64,000 nucleotides of DNA from JAFAMS01 sp049520515 (lineage in GTDB: Bacteria; Vulcanimicrobiota; Vulcanimicrobiia; Vulcanimicrobiales; Vulcanimicrobiaceae), in the NCBI GenBank assembly GCA_049520515.1, contig JBEKPS010000001.1, positions 248,001 through 312,000 on the forward strand, given 5' to 3'. The notes beneath the pieces are model-generated. The model saw nothing but the letters and a program-made list of their open reading frames with translations, had not been told where the DNA came from and ran no database searches. Position 1 is the stretch's first letter. Every line of letters starts with the position of its first letter. This document shows, one piece after another, positions 33,207-41,152 of the stretch. The position numbers and the translations under genes were made by a program.

Positions 33207-33905
33207 CTACGCAGCTCCATCGGGGTCGAAACGGTAGCCGACACCGGGCACCGTTACGATTACTTTCGGGTGGTTCACATCGTCTTCCAAGCGATTGCGG
33301 AGACGTCCCATATACACCCAGAGATATTCCGTTTGGTCGGTATATTCAGGGCCCCAAACCGTGTTCAGCAATGCCTCGTGCGAAAAAACGCGTCCGGGAC
33401 TCTTTGCCAGCGCGCATAACAGCTTGTATTCGGTCGTCGTCAGCTTGACCGGCTCGCCGCTTTTTCGTACTTGACGCGCAGCAAAATCGATCGTGATCTT
33501 ACCGATGCGCAGCGGGGCGCGCTGAATCTCGCCTTGCGCGATACGCGTTCGTCGAACGGCAGCACCGACTCGAGCCAAGAGCTCGCTCATGCCGAATGGC
33601 TTCGTCATATAGTCGTCAGCGCCGATATTCAGCGCCTGGACTTTATCGCTCTCCTGTCCGCGCGCTGAGAGCATGATGATCGGCGCGTACGAAAAATCAC
33701 GAATCTCCTCGCAGACGGCGAAGCCGTCTTTGCCGGGCATCATGATGTCCAAGATGATGACGTCGGGATCGCGCTTAGCGGCGACCTCAACGGCGCGAAT
33801 CCCGTCCTCGGCGGCAAGCACGCTGTAGCCCGCCAACTCGAGCTCCGAGCTCAGCAAGCGAACCAAACCTTCTTCGTCGTCTGCTACGAGTACGGTAATC
33901 GGCAT
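33207..33905 (-). CDS. OmpR/KdpE-type response regulator
   Basis: 232 residues. Receiver domain with acidic pair VADDEEG, phospho-acceptor aspartate in VIILDIMMPGKDG, and lysine in DDYMTKPFGMSELLARV. The C-terminal winged-helix DNA-binding domain (LTTTEYKLLCALAKSPGRVFSHEALLNTVWG ... VYMGRLRNRLE ... VPGVGYRF) is closest to KdpE-like regulators. It lies downstream of its probable kinase and 84 bases upstream of the oxygenase operon, which it is a natural candidate to control. The gap 33124-33206 holds TACGAT as a possible -10 box for the oxygenase genes, without a clear -35. Confidence 0.93.
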   Translation of the reverse strand: MPITVLVADDEEGLVRLLSSELELAGYSVLAAEDGIRAVEVAAKRDPDVIILDIMMPGKDGFAVCEEIRDFSYAPIIMLSARGQESDKVQALNIGADDYMTKPFGMSELLARVGAAVRRTRIAQGEIQRAPLRIGKITIDFAARQVRKSGEPVKLTTTEYKLLCALAKSPGRVFSHEALLNTVWGPEYTDQTEYLWVYMGRLRNRLEDDVNHPKVIVTVPGVGYRFDPDGAA

Positions 33906-33908
33906 GCG

Positions 33909-34655
33909 CTAGAGACCTTCACCAGCTAAGAGCAGTTTCCCGATCAGCCACACCGCAAGGCACAAAACCGCGACGCCGACGATCGTGCGCAAACGCTCGG
34001 CACTGACGTAGCGATAGATGACCGCACCTACGACGACGCCGAGCCCACAAAACACCGCCAAATATGCAGCCAAGCGAAAATCGACGTGTCCGAAAAGAAT
34101 GTGTCCCGCAGCGCCTGAGGCTGCGGAGAAGATGGCGTTCGGCTGACTAACTGCAACCGCAACGGCAGGCGAAGCCCCAACAAGCAAGAGCAGCGGAACC
34201 AAGAGCGCCGGTCCCCCAACTCCGGTCAGTCCGGAACCGACTCCCGTAGCGACGCCGCACAGCACGAGCGTGGTCGCACTCAGCCGACGTGACCCAGGGT
34301 GCGCGAAGAGCTTGCGGCCGAACAATGCAAAGAGCCCCGTCAACAACAAGAATGCAGCGAAGCACGCGGTCACGATGCGATCGGGAAGCATGGTGCCGAG
34401 TTTCGCGCCGAATGCGCCGCTCGCAACGCTTCCACAGCTTGTCAGCAGCGCTGCGCGCCAATCGATCGCGCCGTGCATCGTATAAACGATCGTGGCAACG
34501 ATGCCGGCGACCGTGAAGGTGAGGAGCGCCGTTCCGATTGCGGTCTCGAGCGGAAGTCCAAACCACACCAGAAGCGGGATCAAGAAGATTCCACCGATGC
34601 CGACCAAGCCGATTGATACGCCGACCGCGCTTGCGCCGGCGAGAACGACGACCAT
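33909..34655 (-). CDS. TauE/SafE-family membrane transporter
   Basis: 248 residues, about eight membrane helices. The family repeat is visible twice: SIGLVGIGGIFLIPLLVWFG and VGSGLTGVGGPALLVPLLLL. TauE/SafE proteins export anions such as sulfite, sulfoacetate or sulfolactate in sulfonate-degrading bacteria. The gene lies between kinase and regulator genes; its ATG shares one base with the kinase stop (TGATG). Sulfite or sulfate export would fit the neighbouring oxygenase and sulfite dehydrogenase, but other anions cannot be excluded. Confidence 0.85.
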   Translation of the reverse strand: MVVVLAGASAVGVSIGLVGIGGIFLIPLLVWFGLPLETAIGTALLTFTVAGIVATIVYTMHGAIDWRAALLTSCGSVASGAFGAKLGTMLPDRIVTACFAAFLLLTGLFALFGRKLFAHPGSRRLSATTLVLCGVATGVGSGLTGVGGPALLVPLLLLVGASPAVAVAVSQPNAIFSAASGAAGHILFGHVDFRLAAYLAVFCGLGVVVGAVIYRYVSAERLRTIVGVAVLCLAVWLIGKLLLAGEGL

Positions 34656-36274
34656 CAGTGTCCGGAGGGAACTGAAAAGAACACGGTCGTTCCGCGTGCG
34701 GTTTTTGAATCGAGCCAGATGCGGCCGCCGTGCGCACTCACGATGCCACGCGCGATGTACAAGCCGAGACCGCTGCCGTCGCGCTTGCGGCCACGCACCT
34801 GCGCGCGAAAGAATCGCTCGAAGACGCGCTGACGCTGTTCGGCGGGAATGCCCGGACCGCGATCCGTCACGGAGAAAACGATGGAATCCTGATGCTGTTC
34901 GACTCCGAGCGCGATCGCGGACTCTTGCGGCGAGTACTTCACCGCATTGCTGAGGAGATTGTCAAAAACTTGCTCGATGCGCTTGCGGTCGATGCGAACG
35001 GCGCCCAGCTTGTCTTCGGCTCGAAGCGTAAAAGTGCGCTCCGACGTCGCTTTGCGCCAGCGCCCTACCACGGCTCGCACCAAGGCAACCGGATCGACAT
35101 CGTGCATGTCCAGATCGAACAAGCCTTGATCCAACTTGCTGACATCGGTGAGCTTACTCACCAGCTCGTCGAGACGCGAGCTTTCCGTATCGATCGTTGT
35201 GAGATACTCGCGCCTCAGCGCCGCGCTGCGCGATTTCGTTCCGTCCAGAAGCGCGGATGCATACCCGCGAATCAACGCCAGCGGCGTCCGCAGCTCGTGC
35301 GAGACGAGTGAGATGACTTCCGATTTCATCGCGTCTGCCTGACGTTCGAGCGTCACGTCGCGGCACAGGAAGCCGCGCCCTAAGCGTTCTCCCTTTGAAT
35401 CGTAGACGACAAAGCGCGTCAAACGGATCGCGACCGCCGGCGATCCGGAGAGCTGCACGTCAACGGTCGGAAATCCGCTCACGATCGCGTCGAGTTTGAA
35501 GAGCTCTTTGCGAACACCGGGAGGGTCGGTCGCATCGAGCGCGATGTGTTCGAAGAATCCAGCCAGATCCAGGCCAAGCGGCTCCTCGTCGCCGAGCCGC
35601 AGCAACTCCCGCGCTTGACGATTGACGTAGGCGAGGCGTTCGTCGAGACCGACGAGGACTAAACCCTCGTTGATGCTCTGAACCACGCTCTCGAGGCGCG
35701 CTTGTTCGCTCCGCAAGCTCTCGTAGAGCCGTGCGTTTTCAACGGCGATTGCGGCCTGCGACGCAAAACTGCACAGCGTGTCGATTTCGTCCGGCGTAAA
35801 ATCGTGGATGTGACGAAAGCCGATCATCAGACAGCCACTGGGCGCATTCATGATTTCAAGCGGAACGCCCAGCACCGAACGCAGTCCCTCGGAGAACGAG
35901 ATCGGAAATTCAGACGCCGCATCCTTGCGCTTGTTGAGGTCGTGCAGCATTACCGGCCGGCGGCTCGACATCGCGCGGCCGGCGATGCCGCCGCGTTTCG
36001 GAAAGACGACGTTACGATAATCGGTCCGGCATCCGCTCCACGCGCGCCACGCGATGTGTGGCTCCTGTTCTTGAAGCAGCGCAAAGCCGGCAACCTCACA
36101 CTGCAGTAGGTTGCGGCAACTCCCGGCGATGAGCATCAATAGCTCGTCGAGATCGTCGGTGTTGCAGATCCGCCGGTTGATTTCGAGCGTTGCCTCGGCC
36201 TGCTGTTGAAGGCGAGCGCAGCGAACAGCTAACGACTGCGCGGTAAGGTCGGGCAGCGGCGTCGGCTTTGCCAT
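34655..36274 (-). CDS. soluble GAF-PAS sensor histidine kinase
   Basis: 539 residues, no membrane helices. Order: GAF domain (about 25-190, including GGIAGRAM and SVLGVPLEIMNAPSGCLMIGF), PAS domain (about 195-310), HisKA with the phosphorylated histidine in VISLVSHELRTPLALIRGYA, and HATPase with DNLLSNAVKYSP, DRGPGIPAEQ and GSGLGLYIARGI. It should sense an internal signal, perhaps a small molecule bound by the GAF domain, and phosphorylate the response regulator encoded two genes downstream. The intervening exporter suggests that the three proteins belong to one response. Confidence 0.93.
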   Translation of the reverse strand: MAKPTPLPDLTAQSLAVRCARLQQQAEATLEINRRICNTDDLDELLMLIAGSCRNLLQCEVAGFALLQEQEPHIAWRAWSGCRTDYRNVVFPKRGGIAGRAMSSRRPVMLHDLNKRKDAASEFPISFSEGLRSVLGVPLEIMNAPSGCLMIGFRHIHDFTPDEIDTLCSFASQAAIAVENARLYESLRSEQARLESVVQSINEGLVLVGLDERLAYVNRQARELLRLGDEEPLGLDLAGFFEHIALDATDPPGVRKELFKLDAIVSGFPTVDVQLSGSPAVAIRLTRFVVYDSKGERLGRGFLCRDVTLERQADAMKSEVISLVSHELRTPLALIRGYASALLDGTKSRSAALRREYLTTIDTESSRLDELVSKLTDVSKLDQGLFDLDMHDVDPVALVRAVVGRWRKATSERTFTLRAEDKLGAVRIDRKRIEQVFDNLLSNAVKYSPQESAIALGVEQHQDSIVFSVTDRGPGIPAEQRQRVFERFFRAQVRGRKRDGSGLGLYIARGIVSAHGGRIWLDSKTARGTTVFFSVPSGH

Positions 36275-36284
36275 CGCGGTGCTC

Positions 36285-36584
36285 TTAGCGCCGTCCCGTT
36301 GGAAAATCGTCGGGATAACGCCCGCACGTCATCGCACCCGGATAGCCTTTCGCGACGCGCAACACGAGAAAGATTCGATCGAAGCCCGCATCCGAGCAAC
36401 GCGCGAAATCCCCGGACCACGGCGGAAGCCCGACATCGTACGACGGAAGCAAAACAATTCTGTCGTGCGGTGGTTCTATCGATTCAACTTCCAAACCAAT
36501 TCGCTCGACGTACGGATATGCTGGAACCGCTGCACACGCTTCTTCGAGTGTGCCGCGATATACCGGATTAGGCCAATCGCGCAT
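36285..36584 (-). CDS. uncharacterised 99-residue protein upstream of the histidine kinase
   Basis: Reads MRDWPNPVYRGTLEEAC at its start and ends DDFPTGRR, 10 bases before the kinase gene. Composition is balanced with regular codon use and hydrophobic strands (DRIVLLPSYDVG, FDRIFLVLRVAKG) suggesting a small alpha/beta domain; cysteines at 17, 63 and 87. No signal peptide or membrane helix. I do not recognise a family. The frame stays open far upstream across the divergent transporter gene, but only this part is outside it. If real, it is the first gene of the kinase-exporter-regulator operon and could be a ligand-binding or accessory sensor. Confidence 0.55.
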   Translation of the reverse strand: MRDWPNPVYRGTLEEACAAVPAYPYVERIGLEVESIEPPHDRIVLLPSYDVGLPPWSGDFARCSDAGFDRIFLVLRVAKGYPGAMTCGRYPDDFPTGRR

Positions 36585-36615
36585 ACATTCAACCTGAAGG
36601 AGATTTAAGTCGCAT

Positions 36616-36645
36616 TTGATATGTTTTGGTCGGCACTGAAAGAAT
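36616..36645 (+). promoter_or_regulatory. possible promoter of the ABC transporter operon
   Basis: In the 93-base divergent gap 36585-36677, TTGATA (36616-36621) and AAGAAT (36640-36645) are 18 bases apart, facing the transporter genes. The region is clearly AT-richer than its surroundings. A run of T (36646-36653) follows. Only hexamer similarity supports this; the response regulator could bind here because both divergent operons start from this gap. Confidence 0.3.
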
Positions 36646-36677
36646 CTTTTTTTGGCGCTATTTAGGTGGGGGGACTT

Positions 36678-37799
36678 ATGAAGTCGGTAAAGATGTGGAC
36701 CGTCATAGCGGCATGCGCAACACTTCTCCTGACATCCGCGCCGAAGCCGACGTATTCCGATCAGGGATTGGATTTCGGCAAGCCTGGACAACCGGTCCAT
36801 CTGGTTGTTGGGTACCAGCCCTACTACACCGAGTCGTGGTCGGGCGTCGTCATGCGCGGCAAGAAGTTTTACGAAAAATATTTGCCGGCCGGATCGACGG
36901 TTGAATTCCAAATCGGCTTGCAAGGCGCCATCATCGTTAATAATATGCTGGCCGGCAAACAATACATCGGCTACATGGGTGATATGCCCTCGATTGTCTC
37001 GACAACGAAAGAGAGCGTCGCGGACATTCGAATGGTGGCGGTATTGGGTGTCGGACACGATGAGTGCAACATCTTGCTCGTGCGCAACGACGCGCCGAAT
37101 TTCGCCAGCCCGATCGTAGCTCTCAAATGGCTGACCGGTAAGACGGTCGCGGTTCCCAAAGGCAGCTGTGCCGACCGCTTTGCACAGGGAGCGTTCGCAA
37201 AGCTGGGGGTGAAGCCGGACTCCTACCTCAATCAGAATATCGAAGTAATTACGAGCGGCTTTCGTTCGGGCAAGCTCGACGCCGCCGTAATCTGGGAGCC
37301 GACCGCGTCGCACATCATTCAAGACGGCTATGCGAAACGCGCTGCTTCGGGCTTCAGCGTCGGCGAACCGGACAGCGCCTACTTAGCGATGCGAGCCGAT
37401 CTCATAGCGGCACGCCCCGACGTCGTGCAAGGTTGGCTGAAGGCCGAGCTTGATGCTCAGCGCTATCTCGCAAATCCGAAGAACGCTTCCGAGATCGTCG
37501 CGATGGCAGTCGATCAAACGACCGGCTTTACGAACAAGACGATGGCGAGCGCACTCTACGGGAAATTCCCGGATCAGAACAACGCCAAGGAACGCCTTAC
37601 AATGCCATTCGTGTTTACGCCAGAGACGTTGCAGCTGATTGCGAACGACACTACGTTCCTGCACTCGATACATTCCATTGACGTCGACAAGCTTCGCCCC
37701 GATGCCATCATGCCGCAATTTGCCGAAGCAGTCCTCAAGGATCGGCACTTAACCACGCCGGTCGGGTCCGCCGCCATTATGTCGACGCTGCCCAACTAA
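36678..37799 (+). CDS. ABC importer substrate-binding protein, NMT1/SsuA-TauA-like
   Basis: 373 residues. Signal peptide (MWTVIAACATLLLTSAP) then a periplasmic NMT1-like fold: VHLVVGYQPYYTESWSGVVMRGKKFYEKYLPAGSTVEF, NNMLAGKQYIGYMGDMPSI, GKTVAVPKGSCADRFAQGAFAKLG and SGKLDAAVIWEPTASHI. This family binds sulfonates, taurine, nitrate/bicarbonate, pyrimidine precursors and similar small ligands; the sequence does not settle which. ATG at 36678 has GGGGGG just upstream; a GTG at 36666 is the alternative. First gene of a five-gene importer operon and the best handle on what the system takes up. Confidence 0.9.
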   Translation: MKSVKMWTVIAACATLLLTSAPKPTYSDQGLDFGKPGQPVHLVVGYQPYYTESWSGVVMRGKKFYEKYLPAGSTVEFQIGLQGAIIVNNMLAGKQYIGYMGDMPSIVSTTKESVADIRMVAVLGVGHDECNILLVRNDAPNFASPIVALKWLTGKTVAVPKGSCADRFAQGAFAKLGVKPDSYLNQNIEVITSGFRSGKLDAAVIWEPTASHIIQDGYAKRAASGFSVGEPDSAYLAMRADLIAARPDVVQGWLKAELDAQRYLANPKNASEIVAMAVDQTTGFTNKTMASALYGKFPDQNNAKERLTMPFVFTPETLQLIANDTTFLHSIHSIDVDKLRPDAIMPQFAEAVLKDRHLTTPVGSAAIMSTLPN

Positions 37800-37810
37800 G
37801 ACCGGACAGC

Positions 37811-38674
37811 GTGGAAGCAACACCGAGCCAGCGCGGCGGTCTGTCGCTTGCGATGCTGCAGCTTGCGCTGTGGCTACGCAGTCCGCGTCCTTACCTAATG
37901 CTGATCGGCTTCGCGCTGTTTCTTGGATTCTGGTATCTTGCAGTCGACGTTTGGAAGCTACCGCGCTTTGCGCAGCTGCCCGGTCCCGACGCCGTAATCA
38001 AAGAATGGTTCAATAGGAATCCCGCTTACGGTATCTCGATTTTCACACCCGAGTACTACGTCGATATTTGGGTGAGCGTGCGTCGCGTTGCGATCGGCTT
38101 CGCGCTTGCCACGGCGCTCGGCATTCCGCTGGGCTTGTTTCTCGGCTGGTCGAAGACGTTCAGAGAATTCGTTTTCCCTGTCTTCGAGTTGTTGCGTCCG
38201 ATTCCGATCCTGGCGTGGGTCCCGCTTGCGATCGTTATGTTCAGGGGTCTCGAGACTCCGGTCATCTTTCTGACGTTCCTTGCGTCGTTTTACGCCACGG
38301 CCCTCAATACGATGCTCGGCGTCGAGTCGATCGACGAAACCTATTTTCGTGCCGCGCAGTGTCTGGGCGCCCGTCGCGCGCAGATCTTTTTTCACGTCGT
38401 CGTGCCCGGGGCGATGCCGTTTATCTTCACCGGCCTGCAGATCTCGATGGGTGTCGCGTGGTTCTCCCTTGTCGCCGCAGAGATGGTCTCCGGTAAATAC
38501 GGACTCGGCTATTTGATCATGAACTCGTACACCGATGTTCAATATCCAACGATCGTGATCGGCATGATTACTCTCGGGCTCGTCGGCTACGCGACGAGCG
38601 CGCTGGTCCGCGCAGTCGGCAACTCCTTGATGGAGTGGCACGTCCGCGAGCTGGCGCTCGGTGAAGCGGCATGA
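37811..38674 (+). CDS. ABC importer permease 1 (SsuC/TauC type)
   Basis: 287 residues. Membrane helix near 30-50, then the binding-protein-dependent transport core: RRVAIGFALATALGIPLGLFLGWS, ELLRPIPILAWVPLAIVMFRG and the EAA-type coupling loop DETYFRAAQCLGARRAQIFFHVVVPGAMPFIFTGLQ, ending in GYLIMNSYTDVQYPTIVIGMITLG. It forms half of the membrane channel, probably with permease 2. GTG start 11 bases after the binding-protein stop; it overlaps the next gene by 4 bases (ATGA). Confidence 0.92.
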   Translation: MEATPSQRGGLSLAMLQLALWLRSPRPYLMLIGFALFLGFWYLAVDVWKLPRFAQLPGPDAVIKEWFNRNPAYGISIFTPEYYVDIWVSVRRVAIGFALATALGIPLGLFLGWSKTFREFVFPVFELLRPIPILAWVPLAIVMFRGLETPVIFLTFLASFYATALNTMLGVESIDETYFRAAQCLGARRAQIFFHVVVPGAMPFIFTGLQISMGVAWFSLVAAEMVSGKYGLGYLIMNSYTDVQYPTIVIGMITLGLVGYATSALVRAVGNSLMEWHVRELALGEAA

Positions 38675-39495
38675 GCGGTGGCGCAATTCGGATCGACGAC
38701 GTCGTCAAAGTCTACGATCCGGATGGGTCGGCGATTCTCGCCGTCGATCACTGCTCGCTCGATATTCCCGCCGGTGAGATCTGCATGATCGTCGGACCCT
38801 CGGGATGCGGAAAGACGACGCTGCTCAACGCGATTGCCGGATTTCACAGCATCACCTCGGGCGCGATCTATCTCGACGGCGAGGTTTTGTGCGGTCCCGG
38901 AAAGCCGCAGGCTGCTCCCGGGCCAGACCGCGTCGTCGTCTTTCAGAACGGCGCGCTCTTTCCGTGGAAGACGATCCTCGAGAACGTGGCATTCGGGCCG
39001 ATCATGCAAGGCCGTCTCTCACGCAAGGACGCCCATGACAAAGCGCGCCAGATGATGGCCGACGCCGGCCTCTCGGGCACGGAAGAAAATTATCCCGGCG
39101 AGCTTTCGTCCGGCGTGCGGCGTCGCGTTGAGATCGTGCGTGCGTTGATGAACGATCCGAAAGTGCTGCTGCTCGACGAGCCGTACCGCGCGCTCGACTC
39201 GCTGACGAAATCCGTCATGCACGAAGCATTGCTCGAAATCTACTATCGCAATCCGGTGACCATCTTCTTCATCACGCACGACCTGGAAGAGGCGCTCTTC
39301 CTCGGACAGCGCGTTGCGATCATGACGACGCGACCTTGCCGTCCGAAAAAGATTCTGGACGTCGACATTCCGCACCCACGCAATTACAGCGTGCTGACGG
39401 CACCGCGCTTTCGCGAGCTGATGGAAGAGACGATCGAGGCGGTTCACGAGGAAGCGATCAAAGCGTTCGCAGCCGGCGAGAAGGAAGGCGGCTGA
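38671..39495 (+). CDS. ABC importer ATPase 1 (SsuB/TauB type) with degenerate signature motif
   Basis: 274 residues. Walker A GPSGCGKT (42-49), Q-loop VFQNGALFPW, Walker B VLLLDEP (Glu170) and H-loop ITHDLEEA (His203) are intact. The ABC signature, normally LSGGQ, reads LSSGV (145-149), which should weaken the ATP site that this motif completes on the partner subunit. A C-terminal helical extension (about 235-274) is shared in style with ATPase 2. ATG overlaps permease 1 by ATGA. See ATPase 2 for the complementary defect. Confidence 0.93.
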   Translation: MSGGAIRIDDVVKVYDPDGSAILAVDHCSLDIPAGEICMIVGPSGCGKTTLLNAIAGFHSITSGAIYLDGEVLCGPGKPQAAPGPDRVVVFQNGALFPWKTILENVAFGPIMQGRLSRKDAHDKARQMMADAGLSGTEENYPGELSSGVRRRVEIVRALMNDPKVLLLDEPYRALDSLTKSVMHEALLEIYYRNPVTIFFITHDLEEALFLGQRVAIMTTRPCRPKKILDVDIPHPRNYSVLTAPRFRELMEETIEAVHEEAIKAFAAGEKEGG

Positions 39496-40304
39496 TGCGC
39501 GCAATGCGTCTGCGTGTCGCAATCTTGCGCGGTGTCGTTGCGCTCATCGCGTTCGTCGTACTGTGGGAGCTCGGTTCGGAATCGAAGGCACTGACGGGCG
39601 TTGCATTGCCGTGGATCAGCGCGATCCCAGCCCCCAGCGACGTTATCGTTGTGTGGGCTGCACTGGTGCACGATCCCGGATATTGGCAAAGCTGCTATCT
39701 GAGCGTCTTGCGCGTTTCGGTCGGTTTTCTGGCCGCAATGGTCGTCGGAATTCCCTTCGGTCTCGCACTCGCCGTCAATCGAACCGCGTACGGCGTACTC
39801 TTTCCGACCTTTGAAGTGCTGCGGCCCATTCCGCCGCTCGCATGGGTACCGCTTTCAATCATCTTCTGGCCGACGCAAGAGCTGTCGATTACGTTTGTGA
39901 CGTTCCTCGGCGCATTCTTCACGATGGTGATCAACGTCGTCGGCGGCGCGAAGTCGATCGACATCCGCTACTTTCATGCCGCGCGTTCGATGGGCTCGAG
40001 CTCGTTCGATATCTTTCGCCGCATCATACTCCCCGGCGTGTTGCCGTCGATTGCGGTCGGAGCAGCAGTCGGCATGGGCATCACCTGGAATGTCGTCGTT
40101 GCCGCAGAGATGATCTCGGGCGGCGCAAGCCAGGCGACGGGTGCGGGCGGCGGACTCGGATTCTTCATCTGGAATTCGTATGTCGGCGGCTCGTATCCGC
40201 AAATCGTCGTCGGCATGATCAGCATCGGCATTGCGGGCTACCTTTCGAGCGAATTGCTGCGTCGGCTCGGCGACCGCATCACTCCGTGGCTGCGGAGGCG
40301 CTGA
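39495..40304 (+). CDS. ABC importer permease 2 (SsuC/TauC type)
   Basis: 269 residues with about six membrane helices. LRVSVGFLAAMVVGIPFGLALAVN, EVLRPIPPLAWVPLSIIFWP, the coupling loop DIRYFHAARSMGSSSFDIFRRIILPGVLPSIAVG and GYLSSELLRRLGDRI mark the family. The ATG shares one base with the ATPase 1 stop (TGATG), with GGAAGG upstream; a frame reaching back to 39336 lies inside ATPase 1. It is clearly different from permease 1, so a heterodimeric channel is likely. Confidence 0.92.
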   Translation: MRAMRLRVAILRGVVALIAFVVLWELGSESKALTGVALPWISAIPAPSDVIVVWAALVHDPGYWQSCYLSVLRVSVGFLAAMVVGIPFGLALAVNRTAYGVLFPTFEVLRPIPPLAWVPLSIIFWPTQELSITFVTFLGAFFTMVINVVGGAKSIDIRYFHAARSMGSSSFDIFRRIILPGVLPSIAVGAAVGMGITWNVVVAAEMISGGASQATGAGGGLGFFIWNSYVGGSYPQIVVGMISIGIAGYLSSELLRRLGDRITPWLRRR

Positions 40305-40306
40305 GG

Positions 40307-41152
40307 ATGGCAACAACAGGTGAAGTCGTCGTCTCAGGCGTCGGCAAATCATACGGCCTCGCGCAGTTCGAAAAGGACGTCGTCAAAGATTGCTCGCTGA
40401 CGATCGAGTCGGGCAAGTTGACCGTCATGGTCGGACCATCGGGCTGCGGAAAGTCGACGCTCATCCGGCTCTTGGCGGGATTCGAGCGTCCAACCACCGG
40501 CACGATAACGATCGACGGCAAAGAGGTGAACGGCCCGGGTCGCGACCGCCTCGTTGTCTTTCAGGAGACGGCGCTCTTCCCGTGGATGTCGACCTACGAG
40601 AATATCATGTACGGCCCAAGCGCGTGCGGCGAAGATAATGCCGAGACACGCGCACAAGCCGAATACCTTCTCGAGAAGGTCGGCCTGAACGGCTTTCGCG
40701 ACAAATTTCCGAGCCAGCTTTCCGGCGGGATGCAGCGACGCGCCGAGCTTGCCCGCGCGATGATCAACAATCCCGCGATTATGATTCTCGACGAGCCCTT
40801 CCGCGGGCTCGACGCGATGACGAAGTCGCTGATGTGGGATTATTACGCCCGGCTCTTTGAAGAAAACCGTCGGACCAACTTCTTCGTGACGACCGATATC
40901 GACGAAGCGATCTACCTTGCGGATCGTTTGATCGTCATGACCAATATCCCGACGCGCGTGCACACCGTGCTCGAGGTCGACTTACCGCGTCCGCGTCAGA
41001 TCAAAGACGTTTTCGAAAACGATCGCGCCAACGAGCTCAAGATGAAAGCACTCTCGCTGCTGCACGAAGAAGCGATGAAATCGTTCGCCGGCGGCAGCAA
41101 GGCCGCGGCCGACTTCGTCGACGCATATTCGCGCCGCGTCACACCGCGTTAG
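40307..41152 (+). CDS. ABC importer ATPase 2 (SsuB/TauB type) with altered H-loop
   Basis: 281 residues. Walker A GPSGCGKS (43-50), Q-loop VFQETALFPW, signature LSGGM (138-142) and Walker B IMILDEP are sound. The H-loop histidine is replaced: the sequence reads VTTDIDEA, placing Thr196 where ITHDLEEA of ATPase 1 has His. Together the two ATPases would form one canonical site (ATPase 1 nucleotide site with this LSGGM) and one degenerate site (this nucleotide site with LSSGV of ATPase 1). GGAGG precedes the ATG. Its 3' end overlaps the convergent folD paralogue by 14 bases. Confidence 0.93.
   Translation: MATTGEVVVSGVGKSYGLAQFEKDVVKDCSLTIESGKLTVMVGPSGCGKSTLIRLLAGFERPTTGTITIDGKEVNGPGRDRLVVFQETALFPWMSTYENIMYGPSACGEDNAETRAQAEYLLEKVGLNGFRDKFPSQLSGGMQRRAELARAMINNPAIMILDEPFRGLDAMTKSLMWDYYARLFEENRRTNFFVTTDIDEAIYLADRLIVMTNIPTRVHTVLEVDLPRPRQIKDVFENDRANELKMKALSLLHEEAMKSFAGGSKAAADFVDAYSRRVTPR

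Noticed and set aside
36585..37322. Upstream extension of the 99-residue minus-strand protein through the binding-protein gene
   Set aside because: The extension is antisense to a clearly real, signal-peptide-bearing protein; only the part outside it was kept.
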